Shown: positions 53,285 to 62,894, counted from the stretch's first letter. The stretch: 64,000 nt of DNA from Pedobacter psychrotolerans (GCF_004340665.1 NZ_SLWO01000001.1:808450-872449); one strand, 5' to 3'. Notes: generated by a model from the sequence alone, not told the origin. Translations and numbers: made by a program.

Positions 53285-54710
53285 AAATAGCATTTATAAA
53301 AGCCTTGGTTTAGCTGTGATATGTGCAGCTTATACCGCCTGTAAATTACCAGAGGTTGCGCAACGTGCTGAAAATAAAAACGTACCTGAGGGTTTTAGTG
53401 ACTCAAAAGATACTGTGAACAGTGCAAGCATCCAATGGAAAACATTTTTTACAGATCCAAACCTGGTTAGCCTGATTGATACGGCTTTAAAAAATAATCA
53501 GGAATTAAATATCACTTTACAGGATATTGAAATTGCCAGAAATGACATTAAAGCTAAAAAGGGTGACCTTTTACCTACAGTAGGTTATGGTGTTGGTGCT
53601 GGGCTGGAAAAAGTAGGCAGATACACCAGCTCTGGTGCTGGTGATGCCTCAACGGAAATTATACCTGGAAAAGGTGTTCCTGAAGTGTTACCTGATTACA
53701 AATTTGGTCTTCAGGCTAACTGGGAAGCAGATATCTGGCACAAATTGCGAAATGCAAAGCAATCGGCGGTAAATCATTATCTATCAACCATTGCAGGGAA
53801 AAATTTTGTGGTCACTAACCTGGTGGCTGAGGTAGCCAATTCTTATTATGAATTACTGGCCTTAGATAACCAGCTGGATATTGTGAAACAAAATATTAAA
53901 ATTCAAAGCGATGCCCTGGAACTCATGAAGATTCAGAAAGAGGCTACTAGGGTTACTGAACTTGCTGTAAGGAAATTTCAGGCGGAGGTTTTAAGCTCTA
54001 AGAGCATGCAATTTGATATTCAGCAAAATATAACGGAGACAGAAAATAAAATCAATTTTTTATTAGGCCGGTATCCTCAACCGATTATCAGGGATGGAAA
54101 AAGTTTTACAGATCTGGTTCCCGCAACGGTACAATCTGGTATTCCATCTCAATTATTGGCTAACAGACCTGATATTAAACAGGCAGAACTGGAACTGGCA
54201 GCAGCAAAGTTAGATGTGAAAGTGGCAAAGGCACAATTTTATCCTTCTTTGAGCATCTCTGCAACATTAGGTTATCAGGCTTTTAACCCAAGCTATTTAT
54301 TAAGGACACCAGAATCTCTAATCTATTCTTTAGCTGGAGATTTAGCCGGACCGCTGATTAATAAAAATGCGATTAAAGCTGAATATCTTACTGCAAACGC
54401 TAAACAGTTGCAAGCGTTGTTTGATTACGAGAAGACCATTTTAAATGGTTATATAGAAGTGGCCAATCAAATGTCTAATATCAATAACCTGCAGAAAAGT
54501 TATGATTTAAAAAATCAGCAGGTGAAGGCACTTACCGAATCGATAGACATATCCAATGCTTTATTTAAATCAGCCCGTGCAGATTATTTTGAAGTCTTGA
54601 TGACACAACGTGATGCGTTGCAATCAAAATTGGAATTAATTGAAACTAAAAAGCAACAGCTAAATGCCGTAGTCAATATTTACCACGCCCTTGGTGGCGG
54701 ATGGAACTAA
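53277..54710 (+). CDS. TolC/OprM-family outer membrane efflux lipoprotein
   Basis: A 477-residue outer membrane factor (lipobox YTAC, Cys22) of the NodT/OprM type, with two repeats of long helices and short beta-strands. NRPDIKQAELELAAAKLDVK is the conserved segment in the second repeat. The ATG at 53277 lies inside the end of the pump gene; a TTG three codons earlier is less likely. It completes the RND pump and is followed by a terminator. Confidence 0.95.
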   Translation: MFKNSIYKSLGLAVICAAYTACKLPEVAQRAENKNVPEGFSDSKDTVNSASIQWKTFFTDPNLVSLIDTALKNNQELNITLQDIEIARNDIKAKKGDLLPTVGYGVGAGLEKVGRYTSSGAGDASTEIIPGKGVPEVLPDYKFGLQANWEADIWHKLRNAKQSAVNHYLSTIAGKNFVVTNLVAEVANSYYELLALDNQLDIVKQNIKIQSDALELMKIQKEATRVTELAVRKFQAEVLSSKSMQFDIQQNITETENKINFLLGRYPQPIIRDGKSFTDLVPATVQSGIPSQLLANRPDIKQAELELAAAKLDVKVAKAQFYPSLSISATLGYQAFNPSYLLRTPESLIYSLAGDLAGPLINKNAIKAEYLTANAKQLQALFDYEKTILNGYIEVANQMSNINNLQKSYDLKNQQVKALTESIDISNALFKSARADYFEVLMTQRDALQSKLELIETKKQQLNAVVNIYHALGGGWN

Positions 54711-54741
54711 AGCCCATCTCTTGTTTTAGCAAATTTTTAAA

Positions 54742-54767
54742 CGGCCTTCGAATCTTTTCGAAGGCCG
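54742..54767 (+). terminator. RND operon terminator
   Basis: CGGCCTTCGAA and TTCGAAGGCCG form a perfect 11-bp stem with a TCTT loop, with AT-rich sequence after. Confidence 0.82.
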
Positions 54768-54935
54768 CTTATTATATACTGTATTTTAAATCTGGGATAA
54801 CCTTTGTGAATTAAAGATTATTGATCTTAGTACGAAATAGGGTTGTTTTTTCTTTCGTTTTGATTGGTGTTTAGGTAATTCGAAAAAAATCGAAACTTTT
54901 TTAAGTAAATTCTTTTAATTATAATGTAAATAGTA

Positions 54936-54943
54936 TAATTTTG
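54936..54943 (+). promoter_or_regulatory. -7 box of the 70-aa membrane protein
   Basis: TAATTTTG, a perfect TAnnTTTG, ends 23 nt before the ATG at 54967 and lies at the first codon of a longer alternative frame, ruling that start out. Confidence 0.5.
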
Positions 54944-54966
54944 TGGCGCTAACCAAATATAATTTT

Positions 54967-55179
54967 ATGAGCAATTTATCTCATCCGGAACCAGTAAAAA
55001 AATCCGATAGGGTAGAATCCAATCATAAGACCTTTAACGAATCCTATGCGCAGACTTCAAAGCGAAAATTTGAAGGATGGCCAATCTTGTGGATTTTATT
55101 AATTCTTTCTATTATTTTGCTAATCGTTTGGTACACTGGATCAGCATCTATGATTATAGAGTGGATAGAGAAAAAGTAA
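54967..55179 (+). CDS. Small single-pass membrane protein
   Basis: A 70-residue protein with a polar N-terminal part (about 1-38) and one membrane helix (about 41-60, PILWILLILSIILLIVWYTG) ending in a short charged tail. No family recognised. It has its own -7 box and is a real gene by codon use and promoter. It lies between the RND operon and the tiny minus-strand membrane protein at 55282-55392. Confidence 0.65.
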   Translation: MSNLSHPEPVKKSDRVESNHKTFNESYAQTSKRKFEGWPILWILLILSIILLIVWYTGSASMIIEWIEKK

Positions 55180-55281
55180 AATGATTTAGTGCCTATCCTT
55201 TCAAAAGATGGTAAATGAAGGTTGCAGGCTGAAATTGAAATGATTGCGAGAGCGCTAATTTAAGTGGTTCAATAAATTAAC

Positions 55282-55392
55282 TTAGAATTTTTCATCATCG
55301 CTTGGAATCTGTTCTGCAGAAAAATAGCAATATAACATGATGGCGAATGATCCGATGTAGAAAGCTGCTGTGATTAATAGGAATGTGCTCAT
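55282..55392 (-). CDS. Very small (36-aa) membrane protein
   Basis: On the minus strand an ATG (CAT at 55390-55392) starts a frame of 36 codons ending in TAA. STFLLITAAFYIGSFAIMLY is one membrane helix, and the tail AEQIPSDDEKF is acidic. The length and topology resemble small regulatory or accessory subunits of transport and respiratory complexes. It is below usual length cut-offs and is easily missed. No family recognised. The 55180-55579 gap holds nothing else. Confidence 0.55.
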   Translation of the reverse strand: MSTFLLITAAFYIGSFAIMLYCYFSAEQIPSDDEKF

Positions 55393-55579
55393 GATCTAAG
55401 GTTTTTTTGGTTAGGTTATTTTAACATTAAGTTTTCGTGAATTGTTTATTAAACATATAAATAAAAATGAAATAAGTCAATAGTGTTGAAAAATATTTAT
55501 TTAATTTTTTTTTAGTTTCATTTAACCAAATAATAAAAACAAATCTTTATTAAATACCGAAAGGCTAAATCCAGCGAAA

Positions 55580-56002
55580 ATGGTTAAAATTAATCCGTAT
55601 TTAAACTTTAATGGCAATACCGAAGAAGCGTTTAATTTTTATAAATCCGTTTTCGGAGGTGAGTTTTTAGCTGTTCATCGATTTAAAGATGCGCCCGGCT
55701 CTGAAGAAATGAAACCAGCTGATCAGGAAAAAATCATGCACATTGCCCTATCCATTGGTGGCAATATCTTAATGGGAACAGATGTGATGCCACCCATGTC
55801 TCCGGCCACCCATGGCACCGGGATTTCGATTTCTATAGATGCGGAGAGTGAAGCGGAAGCCAGTCAGGTTTTTGAAAACCTATCTGCTGGCGGAGAGATT
55901 GCCATGCCCTTAGAAAAAATGTTCTGGGGTGCACTTTTTGGTATGTTAACCGATCAATATGGTATTCAATGGATGGTTAATTATGATGGGCAGAAAAAAT
56001 AA
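55580..56002 (+). CDS. VOC superfamily protein, PhnB/glyoxalase-like
   Basis: A 140-residue protein of the PhnB/YjdN branch of the vicinal-oxygen-chelate superfamily: INPYLNFNGNTEEAFNFYKS, FGGEFLAVHRFKDAPG and the C-terminal WGALFGMLTDQYGIQWMVNY. The family forms a paired beta-alpha-beta barrel. These proteins are annotated '3-demethylubiquinone methyltransferase-like', but activity is unproven. It leads a pair with a DoxX gene 72 nt on. Confidence 0.9.
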   Translation: MVKINPYLNFNGNTEEAFNFYKSVFGGEFLAVHRFKDAPGSEEMKPADQEKIMHIALSIGGNILMGTDVMPPMSPATHGTGISISIDAESEAEASQVFENLSAGGEIAMPLEKMFWGALFGMLTDQYGIQWMVNYDGQKK

Positions 56003-56074
56003 GAAGCAGATGATAAAATTATCCTTGAATTTTTATAATTTAAAGTTTTATAAACCAATAAAAATCAGTGTATT

Positions 56075-56455
56075 ATGAAAATTGCAACCATTGTTATTCG
56101 TGTGCTCTTAGCAGGAATGTACCTTTTCGCCTCTATTCCTTATTTCTTAAAAATTATTCCTGGAGAAATGCCAGCCATGACTGCCGATCAGACTACCTTT
56201 ATGACCGGAATTACAGCATCGGTTTACCTCATGCCATTAATTAAAGGAACGGAGCTTATCTCCGGAATTTTGCTGCTCATCGGGCGGACTGCACCATTAG
56301 GCGCTTTGCTCATCTTTCCGGTTACCTTAAACATTTTTCTCTATCATGCTTTCTTAGGCCCTAAAGAATTGCCGATGGTAGCGGTTATGCTTATTTTTAA
56401 TGTGTTTCTTTTCTTTGCCTACAAGCAAAAATATCTGCCTATTATATCTAAATAA
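56075..56455 (+). CDS. DoxX-family membrane protein
   Basis: A 126-residue protein with four predicted membrane helices. The typical opening RVLLAGMYLFASIPYFLKI and GTELISGILLLIGR in the second half match the DoxX/DoxD family. DoxX proteins are small membrane subunits of unknown function in most bacteria. Next to the VOC gene, so perhaps co-transcribed. Confidence 0.85.
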   Translation: MKIATIVIRVLLAGMYLFASIPYFLKIIPGEMPAMTADQTTFMTGITASVYLMPLIKGTELISGILLLIGRTAPLGALLIFPVTLNIFLYHAFLGPKELPMVAVMLIFNVFLFFAYKQKYLPIISK

Positions 56456-56544
56456 ATTAAGGCACACACTATTTTCTTTTTAATTTATTATTTGGATACA
56501 AAAGTCAATTCACTATCTTTAAAAACTAACTATAAATAAAAAAT

Positions 56545-56976
56545 ATGAGAAAGTTTCCCTTACTAATGCTGCTGTTTGTAGCCATGTCATTTTCAGTGTT
56601 TGCACAGAATAAAGATGCAATCGTTGGTAAATGGCTAAATCCATCCGGAGAAGGACAAATCGAAATCTATAAAAAGGGCGATAAATACTTCGGTAAATTA
56701 GCCTGGATTAAAGAACCTAATATTAATGGAAAACCTAAACTGGATGTTAACAATCCAAGTGTCACCATGAAGAAAAGACCTTTATTAAATCTCGAATTGT
56801 TAAAAGATTTTGTTTATGATGATGGTAAATGGACAGATGGAACTATTTATGATCCTAAAAGTGGCAAAACCTATAGCTGTAACATGACCATGAAAGGTAA
56901 TGATGTATTAAATGTAAGGGGCTATGTCGGAATATCATTATTGGGTAGATCTGAGACTTTTAAGCGAGTTAAATAA
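56545..56976 (+). CDS. DUF2147 secreted protein
   Basis: A 143-residue protein with a signal peptide (about 1-21, ending VFAQ). DAIVGKWLNPSGEGQIEIYK, then YFGKLAWIKEPN, then VYDDGKWTDGTIYDPKSGK, GNDVLNVRGYVGISLLGRSE are the DUF2147 blocks. The family has a lipocalin-like beta-barrel; function unknown. A TATCTTTA -7-like box lies at 56514-56521. It is followed after 5 nt by the next exported protein, so the two are an operon. Confidence 0.9.
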   Translation: MRKFPLLMLLFVAMSFSVFAQNKDAIVGKWLNPSGEGQIEIYKKGDKYFGKLAWIKEPNINGKPKLDVNNPSVTMKKRPLLNLELLKDFVYDDGKWTDGTIYDPKSGKTYSCNMTMKGNDVLNVRGYVGISLLGRSETFKRVK

Positions 56977-56981
56977 ATAAA

Positions 56982-58001
56982 ATGAAAAGATTAATATGGT
57001 GCCTTTTAATGGCACCTTTTTTTTGCACTGCGCAGTCGTTCAGTTTGAAGCCTTTAAATGAAAATACCAAAACCAGTTTACGTGGCTTGAATGTGGTGTC
57101 TGATCAGGTGATATGGGCCAGTGGGAGCAATGGTTCTGTAGGGAAAACTGAAGATGGTGGCTTAACCTGGCAATGGGTCAAACCAAAAGGGTATGAAAAG
57201 CTGGATTTCAGAGATATAGAAGCTTTTGACCAGCTGCATGCTATTATAGTAAATGCCGGATCGCCCGCTTACGTGCTTAAAACGGATGATGGTGGTGCTA
57301 CCTGGACTGAGCATTATAAAAATATTGATTCTGCCATCTTTTTAGATGGGTTAGGTTTCTGGAATAAAAATAACGGAATCATTTTTGGAGATCCGATTCG
57401 GGGTAAAATGCAGTTATTAAAAACGACAGATGCTGGTAAAACCTGGAAAGATATATCCTCTAATCTTAAACTTCCGCTAGCCGAGGGTGAGGCTGGATTT
57501 GCGGCAAGTGGAACCACCATTAAAACTTTATCAAATGGTAAAGTCTGGATTGCTAGCGGTGGAACAGTATCCAATATTTATTTTTCTAATAACTACGGGG
57601 AAAACTGGAGCGTTTTTAAATGTCCGATTTTGCAAGGTGAAAGCACTACCGGACCTTTTTCAATCGATTTTTACGATGCTAAAAATGGAATTGTAGTCGG
57701 CGGAAATTATGTGAAGAATAAAGCCAATGATAACAATGTATTACTTACCAATGATGGTGGCAAAACCTGGAAAAAGCCCCTAACACCAGTTGCAGGTTTC
57801 CGATCAGCTGTAACCTACCTGACTAAGCAGATATTAGTGGCTACAGGAACTTCAGGCACAGATATCTCTACTGATAGTGGGCAAAACTGGAAACATATTT
57901 CAGATCAAAGCTTTAATGCGGTACAAAAAGCAGGGAAAGGAAACCGTATTATCATGGCTGGAGAAAAAGGAAGCATTTTCGAATTGATCATCAAGAAATA
58001 A
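56982..58001 (+). CDS. Ycf48-like beta-propeller exported protein
   Basis: A 339-residue protein with a signal peptide (about 1-18, ending CTAQ) and a BNR-type propeller with repeated TxDGGxTW motifs: TEDGGLTWQWV, TDDGGATWTEH, TTDAGKTWKDI, TNDGGKTWKKP and STDSGQNWKH. This is the YCF48-related family. In plants Ycf48/HCF136 assembles photosystem II; in Bacteroidota the role is unknown. It is co-transcribed with the DUF2147 gene. Confidence 0.88.
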   Translation: MKRLIWCLLMAPFFCTAQSFSLKPLNENTKTSLRGLNVVSDQVIWASGSNGSVGKTEDGGLTWQWVKPKGYEKLDFRDIEAFDQLHAIIVNAGSPAYVLKTDDGGATWTEHYKNIDSAIFLDGLGFWNKNNGIIFGDPIRGKMQLLKTTDAGKTWKDISSNLKLPLAEGEAGFAASGTTIKTLSNGKVWIASGGTVSNIYFSNNYGENWSVFKCPILQGESTTGPFSIDFYDAKNGIVVGGNYVKNKANDNNVLLTNDGGKTWKKPLTPVAGFRSAVTYLTKQILVATGTSGTDISTDSGQNWKHISDQSFNAVQKAGKGNRIIMAGEKGSIFELIIKK

Positions 58002-58133
58002 ATTCCTCTAAAAACGTAACAGTTTTTTGTAAACCCTATCTAAACGGTAATGAATTTAATTGATGAAATATACTGGAATGGGAATATTTTGTTTTCTTTG
58101 TTAACTAATACTTAATTATATACTAAACGTTCT

Positions 58134-58949
58134 ATGGATTTTTTGCACACTGTTTTAGGTGATGACATTCAGGCTTCTTTGCTTATTATTTTAAACTTAA
58201 TTGTAATCGAAAGCCTTCTATCTGTTGATAATGCCGCCGTTTTAGCTACAATGGTGATGGATCTTCCAAAAGACCAACGTGATAAAGCTTTAAAATACGG
58301 TATCATTGGCGCTTATGTTTTCCGTGGTATCTGTTTATTTCTGGCCGCCTGGTTAGTGAAAATATGGTGGCTAAAACCACTCGGCGGACTCTATCTAATT
58401 TACCTTGCCTTTGATTATTTCTGGAAAAAGAATGCCAAAAAGAATGAAGAAGAGGAAGAAGTTGATAAAAGCAAAAGCTGGATTTATAAATCAACGGTGG
58501 GTTTGATTGGTACTTTTTGGGCTACAGTGGCTCTGGTAGAGGTAATGGATCTGGCTTTCTCTATTGATAACGTTTTTGCCGCAGTGGCCTTCACTGATAA
58601 TATTTACCTGATTTATATTGGTGTATTCGTAGGGATTTTAGCCATGCGTTTCGTTGCACAGGCTTTTGTGAAACTAATGGAGAAATTTACCTTTCTAGAA
58701 ACCGTAGCTTTTATTGTGATCGGCGTTTTGGGTATCAAGTTAACCTCATCATTATTTACACATTTTAATCCTCAATCACCCATTTCTCATGCCATAGAAG
58801 GTGAGAAAACAGATTTATTTGTTTCCATATTTACCGTAGCGATCTTTATTTTGCCGGTAATAACGTCACTCTTGTTTAACTTTCCTAAGAAAACAAAAAC
58901 TGAGCTTGAAGTGGCAGCCAAAGCCGAAGATGTTTTAAAGAAGTCTTAG
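58134..58949 (+). CDS. TerC-family integral membrane protein
   Basis: A 271-residue protein with seven to nine predicted membrane helices. The conserved acidic residues are in SLLSVDNAAVLATM and in FSIDNVFAAVAF, two Asp-Asn motifs that line the proposed ion path. TerC/DUF475 proteins confer tellurite or metal tolerance. It leads the Ter cluster but lies 111 nt before the next gene, so it may have its own transcript. Confidence 0.92.
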   Translation: MDFLHTVLGDDIQASLLIILNLIVIESLLSVDNAAVLATMVMDLPKDQRDKALKYGIIGAYVFRGICLFLAAWLVKIWWLKPLGGLYLIYLAFDYFWKKNAKKNEEEEEVDKSKSWIYKSTVGLIGTFWATVALVEVMDLAFSIDNVFAAVAFTDNIYLIYIGVFVGILAMRFVAQAFVKLMEKFTFLETVAFIVIGVLGIKLTSSLFTHFNPQSPISHAIEGEKTDLFVSIFTVAIFILPVITSLLFNFPKKTKTELEVAAKAEDVLKKS

Positions 58950-59060
58950 CATATTTTCAATGAAATGTCTATTAAATTCTTACATATGATAATTCTAAAA
59001 GCTGAGTTAAATAAGTAATATTAAGGTTTATAATTTATAGCTAAAGAAAATACATAGGGA

Positions 59061-59756
59061 ATGAACTCTTATAAACATTACTCTTTTGATCTCTGGTTAA
59101 CCTTAATTAAATCAAACCCTGCCTTTAAGGTAGAACGAACACGCTATTTTCATCAACATTTTAATGGTAAAAATAAAAGTGTTCAGGAAGTTGGTGTCAT
59201 TTTCAGGCAGGTAGATTTAATGGTTAATGCCATGAATGAAAAAACAGGTAAAAATGTTGATGCGGATGAAATGTACCTGATGGTCATCAGCCTGATCAAT
59301 GATTATGACTTTAACTTTCATGATCTCGACCTAGACGATTTATACCAGAAAATGGAAGTGTTGCTGCTTAACCATATGCCATTAATTTATTGCGATAATT
59401 GCCTGAATGTGCTATCTGCGATAAAAAGTAGTGGTGAAACTTCCACCAATATTTTGAGCAACACTGGTTTTATAAAAGGACATACCCTCAGAAAAGTAAT
59501 TAGCCATTTGGGAATTGATGAATTTATAGACTTTCAATTGTATTCTGATGAAGTAAGAATGTCAAAACCCAACAGTGGCTTTTTTCAATTGATGATCAAC
59601 ACCATTGATCGGCAAAAGCATCAGCAATTATCTTTAAACGAAATTATCCATGTAGGTGATAACCCATTTGCGGATATCCGTGGAGCACAAATGATGGGCA
59701 TTAGCAGTATGCTGATCCACTCCAATAATTTATCTATCTCAAATCTACTCTCATGA
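59061..59756 (+). CDS. HAD-like protein of the Ter cluster
   Basis: A 231-residue HAD-fold protein. Motif I reads FDLWLT: Asp10 is present, but the second Asp (D-x-D) is Trp12, so it is not a standard phosphatase. Motif II is ILSNTG, motif III the Lys in RMSKPNSGFF, motif IV HVGDNPFADIRGA. In Ter loci a HAD and a phosphoribosyltransferase are predicted to make or modify a nucleoside-like metabolite. It overlaps the next gene by 4 bases (ATGA). Confidence 0.85.
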   Translation: MNSYKHYSFDLWLTLIKSNPAFKVERTRYFHQHFNGKNKSVQEVGVIFRQVDLMVNAMNEKTGKNVDADEMYLMVISLINDYDFNFHDLDLDDLYQKMEVLLLNHMPLIYCDNCLNVLSAIKSSGETSTNILSNTGFIKGHTLRKVISHLGIDEFIDFQLYSDEVRMSKPNSGFFQLMINTIDRQKHQQLSLNEIIHVGDNPFADIRGAQMMGISSMLIHSNNLSISNLLS

Positions 59757-60589
59757 TTCCATATACCTATTCACTCCATAAAATTGATAATACGGCCGAT
59801 TTTGGCTTTGATCCGAATGATTACAGTCGTTTTAAATTCGGCGATGATTTAGTTGCCCGTTCTTTTGGTAAAGCACTGGCTGATGGCTTTATTAAGTACT
59901 ACTTGGCAGAAAACCGGATTGCCGATCAGATAGTAGTGATTTCAAGTCCTTACAGTTTTATTCCGACAGCAACTTTTGCCATGAAAAATTATTTTGTTTC
60001 GCAACTGAACCGCTGGCTGGTTGAAAACGGAGGGCTTACTGCGCAGGAGGCTAAAGTACACCGTACCATTACTTACAAAGAAGATTATGGTGAATTAAGT
60101 GCTGAAGAACGCATGAATTTGATCGGAAATGATTCCTTCCATATCGATAAGGACTTTTTAGAAGGAAAAACCTTATTGTTTTTAGATGATATTAAAATCA
60201 CCGGAAGTCATGAACGTATGATTATCAAAATGGCGAAAGCATATGGCTTAAACAATGAGATTCATATGCTTTATTTTGCCGAACTGGTCAATCATCAGAT
60301 CCACCCGAATATCGAAAATGTTCTAAATTACCATCAGGTTAAATCCATCTTCGATCTGGAAAAAATTATCAAGAGCGGTTATTTTTGTTTCAATACCAGA
60401 ATTGTTAAATATATTTTGAATACAGAACACAATAGCTTTTCGATATTTTTAGAGCGGATGGACCACGATTTTATCCATCAGCTTTATGATTTAGCGTTAG
60501 GCAACAGCTACCATTTAATGGAGGCTTACACAGATAATTTACAGCTCATTAAAAGTTACATCAAAGACAATACTTATAAATTAATATAA
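59753..60589 (+). CDS. Phosphoribosyltransferase of the Ter cluster
   Basis: A 278-residue PRTase-fold enzyme. The PRPP loop is TLLFLDDIKITGSHERM (about residues 141-157), with acidic pair and TGS. The C-terminal half is a Ter-specific extension of about 100 residues. The family is described in Ter-linked operons alongside HAD and ATP-grasp enzymes. Its substrate base is unknown. It overlaps the HAD gene by 4 bases and is 1 nt from the first terD. Confidence 0.85.
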   Translation: MIPYTYSLHKIDNTADFGFDPNDYSRFKFGDDLVARSFGKALADGFIKYYLAENRIADQIVVISSPYSFIPTATFAMKNYFVSQLNRWLVENGGLTAQEAKVHRTITYKEDYGELSAEERMNLIGNDSFHIDKDFLEGKTLLFLDDIKITGSHERMIIKMAKAYGLNNEIHMLYFAELVNHQIHPNIENVLNYHQVKSIFDLEKIIKSGYFCFNTRIVKYILNTEHNSFSIFLERMDHDFIHQLYDLALGNSYHLMEAYTDNLQLIKSYIKDNTYKLI

Positions 60590-60590
60590 C

Positions 60591-61145
60591 ATGGCTATCA
60601 ACTTGCAAAAGGGGCAAAGAGAAAATATCGATGCACCAAAATTTACAATAGGTTTAGGTTGGGATACCAACAATTCATCTACAGGCTCTGCCTTCGATTT
60701 AGATGCTTCAATTTTTATTTTAAACGATCAGAAGAAATTAGTCTCTGATGAGAATTTCGTTTTTTACAATAACCTGGTTTCACCGGATGGCGCAGTAGAA
60801 CATACTGGCGATAATTTAACCGGAGATGGCGATGGTGATGATGAGCAAATTAAAGTTGACTTAACCAAAATAGATCCAAGGGTTAGTGAAATTTGCGTGG
60901 TGGTAACCATCCATGATGCTGAAAACAGAAGACAGAACTTTGGTCAGGTGAGAAATTCATTTGTACGCATTTTTGATGCCGTTACCAATGAAGTCATTTT
61001 GAAATATGAACTGGAAGAAGATTTCTCTATTGAAACGGCTGTAGAATTCGGAAGAATTTATAAACGTGAAGGCAAGTGGAAATTTGAAGCCGTTGGAATG
61101 GGCATGAAAGGTGGTTTACAGGATTATTTAAATAAATATCAATAA
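60591..61145 (+). CDS. TerD-family calcium-binding stress protein (1)
   Basis: A 184-residue TerD protein. The blocks FTIGLGWDTNN, SAFDLDASIFIL, EHTGDNLTGDGDGDDEQIKV and RIFDAVTNEVILKYELEEDF are the TerD/TerZ/CABP signature; the Asp-rich loop binds Ca2+. TerD proteins assemble with TerC at the membrane. It is part of the Ter operon (1 nt after the PRTase gene) with a paralogue directly downstream. Confidence 0.95.
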   Translation: MAINLQKGQRENIDAPKFTIGLGWDTNNSSTGSAFDLDASIFILNDQKKLVSDENFVFYNNLVSPDGAVEHTGDNLTGDGDGDDEQIKVDLTKIDPRVSEICVVVTIHDAENRRQNFGQVRNSFVRIFDAVTNEVILKYELEEDFSIETAVEFGRIYKREGKWKFEAVGMGMKGGLQDYLNKYQ

Positions 61146-61149
61146 AATT

Positions 61150-61764
61150 ATGGCAATCAATCTTCAAAAAGGACAACGCATTAGCCTTGAAAAAAGTAAT
61201 GGAAGCAAATTGCAAAATGTTTGTGTAGGCATCAACTGGGGCGCAATAGAGAAAAAAGGATTATTTGGTTTTGGAGCATCAAAGGAGGCTGTGGATTTAG
61301 ATGCCAGTTGTGCTTTATACAATGAAAATAAGCAACTTTTAGAAGTGGTTTATTTTGGTAACCTCAAATCAAAAAACGGATCTGTAAAACACAGCGGTGA
61401 TGATTTGACAGGTGATATGGGGGGAGATGATGGACTGGATAATGAAATTATCACACTAGATTTTTCTCAGTTAGATGCGAGTGTTGCATATGTGGCATTT
61501 GTATTAAATAGTTTTAGAGGGCATGATTTCGGAACCATTCCTTTTGCCTCCATCCGGATTTACGAAGGAACGACCAAACAGGTAACGGAAGTTTTTGCAA
61601 AATATGATATCGCCAACGGTTCAAACTTTGCTGGCCATGTATCTATGGTGATGGGTGTTTTCTATAAGAAAAACAACGAATGGAAATTCAATGCCATAGG
61701 TGAACCAACAAAAGATAAAAAACTGGAAGATACGGTGAAGACGGTTACTCAAAATTATTTATAA
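61150..61764 (+). CDS. TerD-family protein (2)
   Basis: A 204-residue TerD protein: VCVGINWGAIE, VDLDASCALYNENKQLLEV, KHSGDDLTGDMGGDDGLDNE, and GHDFGTIPFASIRIYEG. The same calcium-binding Asp loop is present, with a short insertion (KKGLFGFGASKEA) before it. It starts with the same first residues (MAINLQKGQR) as the paralogue before it, which shows tandem duplication. A C-terminal extension of about 15 residues is Lys/Glu-rich. Confidence 0.95.
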   Translation: MAINLQKGQRISLEKSNGSKLQNVCVGINWGAIEKKGLFGFGASKEAVDLDASCALYNENKQLLEVVYFGNLKSKNGSVKHSGDDLTGDMGGDDGLDNEIITLDFSQLDASVAYVAFVLNSFRGHDFGTIPFASIRIYEGTTKQVTEVFAKYDIANGSNFAGHVSMVMGVFYKKNNEWKFNAIGEPTKDKKLEDTVKTVTQNYL

Positions 61765-61788
61765 GCGTGGCTTAACAAATATAAAACT

Positions 61789-62886
61789 ATGGAAACCAAC
61801 CCTAACGTTACTCAGGATTTAACACCAGTAAAACTGGATAAAGATGGAAATGTAGATCTGGAGAAAATAACACCTCAGGAAACAGAAAAATATGCAGCAC
61901 TTGGTAAGTCTCTGGAGCCATCTGATGTCAATTCTATTTTAAATTATGGAAGTGATGCCCAAAACTCTATGGAGAAATACAGTAATGATTTTTTATCATC
62001 TGTAAGAACCTATAACAGTGGCGAAGTTGGCGGCTTAATTAACGAACTGCTTACCGAACTGAATTATATCGATGTTTCTGAACTGGAGCAAAGTGGCTTT
62101 AAAAGTTTTATTTCGAAGATTCCTTTCTTAAAATCATTGGTGGTAGATGTTAAAAAACTCTTCCAGAAGTATGATGTGGTGGTGAATAACATCGATAAGA
62201 TCACCAACAAAATCAAGGCGGGCCGCCTCAATTCAATCAAGGATAACAGTTCGCTTCAAACCATGTTTGATAGCAATGTGAGTTATATCCATCAAATGGA
62301 AGAGCTGATTATTGCCGGACAGTTAAAGTACAATGAATTGTCTTTAAAACTGGCGGAAATGGAAGGCAGACCAGCAGATTACCAGGATTATGAAATTGCG
62401 GATTTAAGAGATTTTACCAATCGTTTAGATAAAAGGCTGGCCGACATGAAAATCGTGCGGTTTATTATGCTTCAATCGCTGGCGCAGATTCGTGTGGTGC
62501 AGAACAACAATACTTCCATCGCAGAAAAGGCACAGTCAATTGTTTCTACTACTATTCCGGTTTGGAAAAACCAGTTAACCCTTGCCGTGGCGCTACAAAG
62601 GCAAAAGGCGAATGTAGAAATGCAGAAGAAAGTTTCTGATACCACCAATACCATTCTACAGAAAAATGCAGAGATGTTGAAGCAAAACAGTATCGATGTA
62701 GCTAAAGAGAATGAAAAAACTGTGGTATCTTTGGAAACCTTAAAAATGACTACAGCATCCTTAATCAGTACCCTGAACGAAGTTAAACAAATTCATGAAG
62801 CGGGTGCACAAAGCAGAAGAGTGCTTGATGGTGAGTTGAAAACTTTAGAAGCAGAGCTGAAAAAGAACGTTACGAGGGTGAGCTAA
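61789..62886 (+). CDS. TelA-like toxic anion resistance protein
   Basis: A 365-residue, almost wholly helical protein of the TelA/KlaA family. The region about 95-345 holds the domain: SFISKIPFLKSLVVDVKKLF, IHQMEELIIAGQLKYNEL and TTIPVWKNQLTLAVALQRQ, then NTILQKNAEMLKQNSIDVAK. TelA proteins occur with TerD/TerC in tellurite resistance; the mechanism is unknown. The N-terminal 60 residues are acidic and linker-like. Confidence 0.93.
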   Translation: METNPNVTQDLTPVKLDKDGNVDLEKITPQETEKYAALGKSLEPSDVNSILNYGSDAQNSMEKYSNDFLSSVRTYNSGEVGGLINELLTELNYIDVSELEQSGFKSFISKIPFLKSLVVDVKKLFQKYDVVVNNIDKITNKIKAGRLNSIKDNSSLQTMFDSNVSYIHQMEELIIAGQLKYNELSLKLAEMEGRPADYQDYEIADLRDFTNRLDKRLADMKIVRFIMLQSLAQIRVVQNNNTSIAEKAQSIVSTTIPVWKNQLTLAVALQRQKANVEMQKKVSDTTNTILQKNAEMLKQNSIDVAKENEKTVVSLETLKMTTASLISTLNEVKQIHEAGAQSRRVLDGELKTLEAELKKNVTRVS

Positions 62887-62894
62887 ATTAAAGC

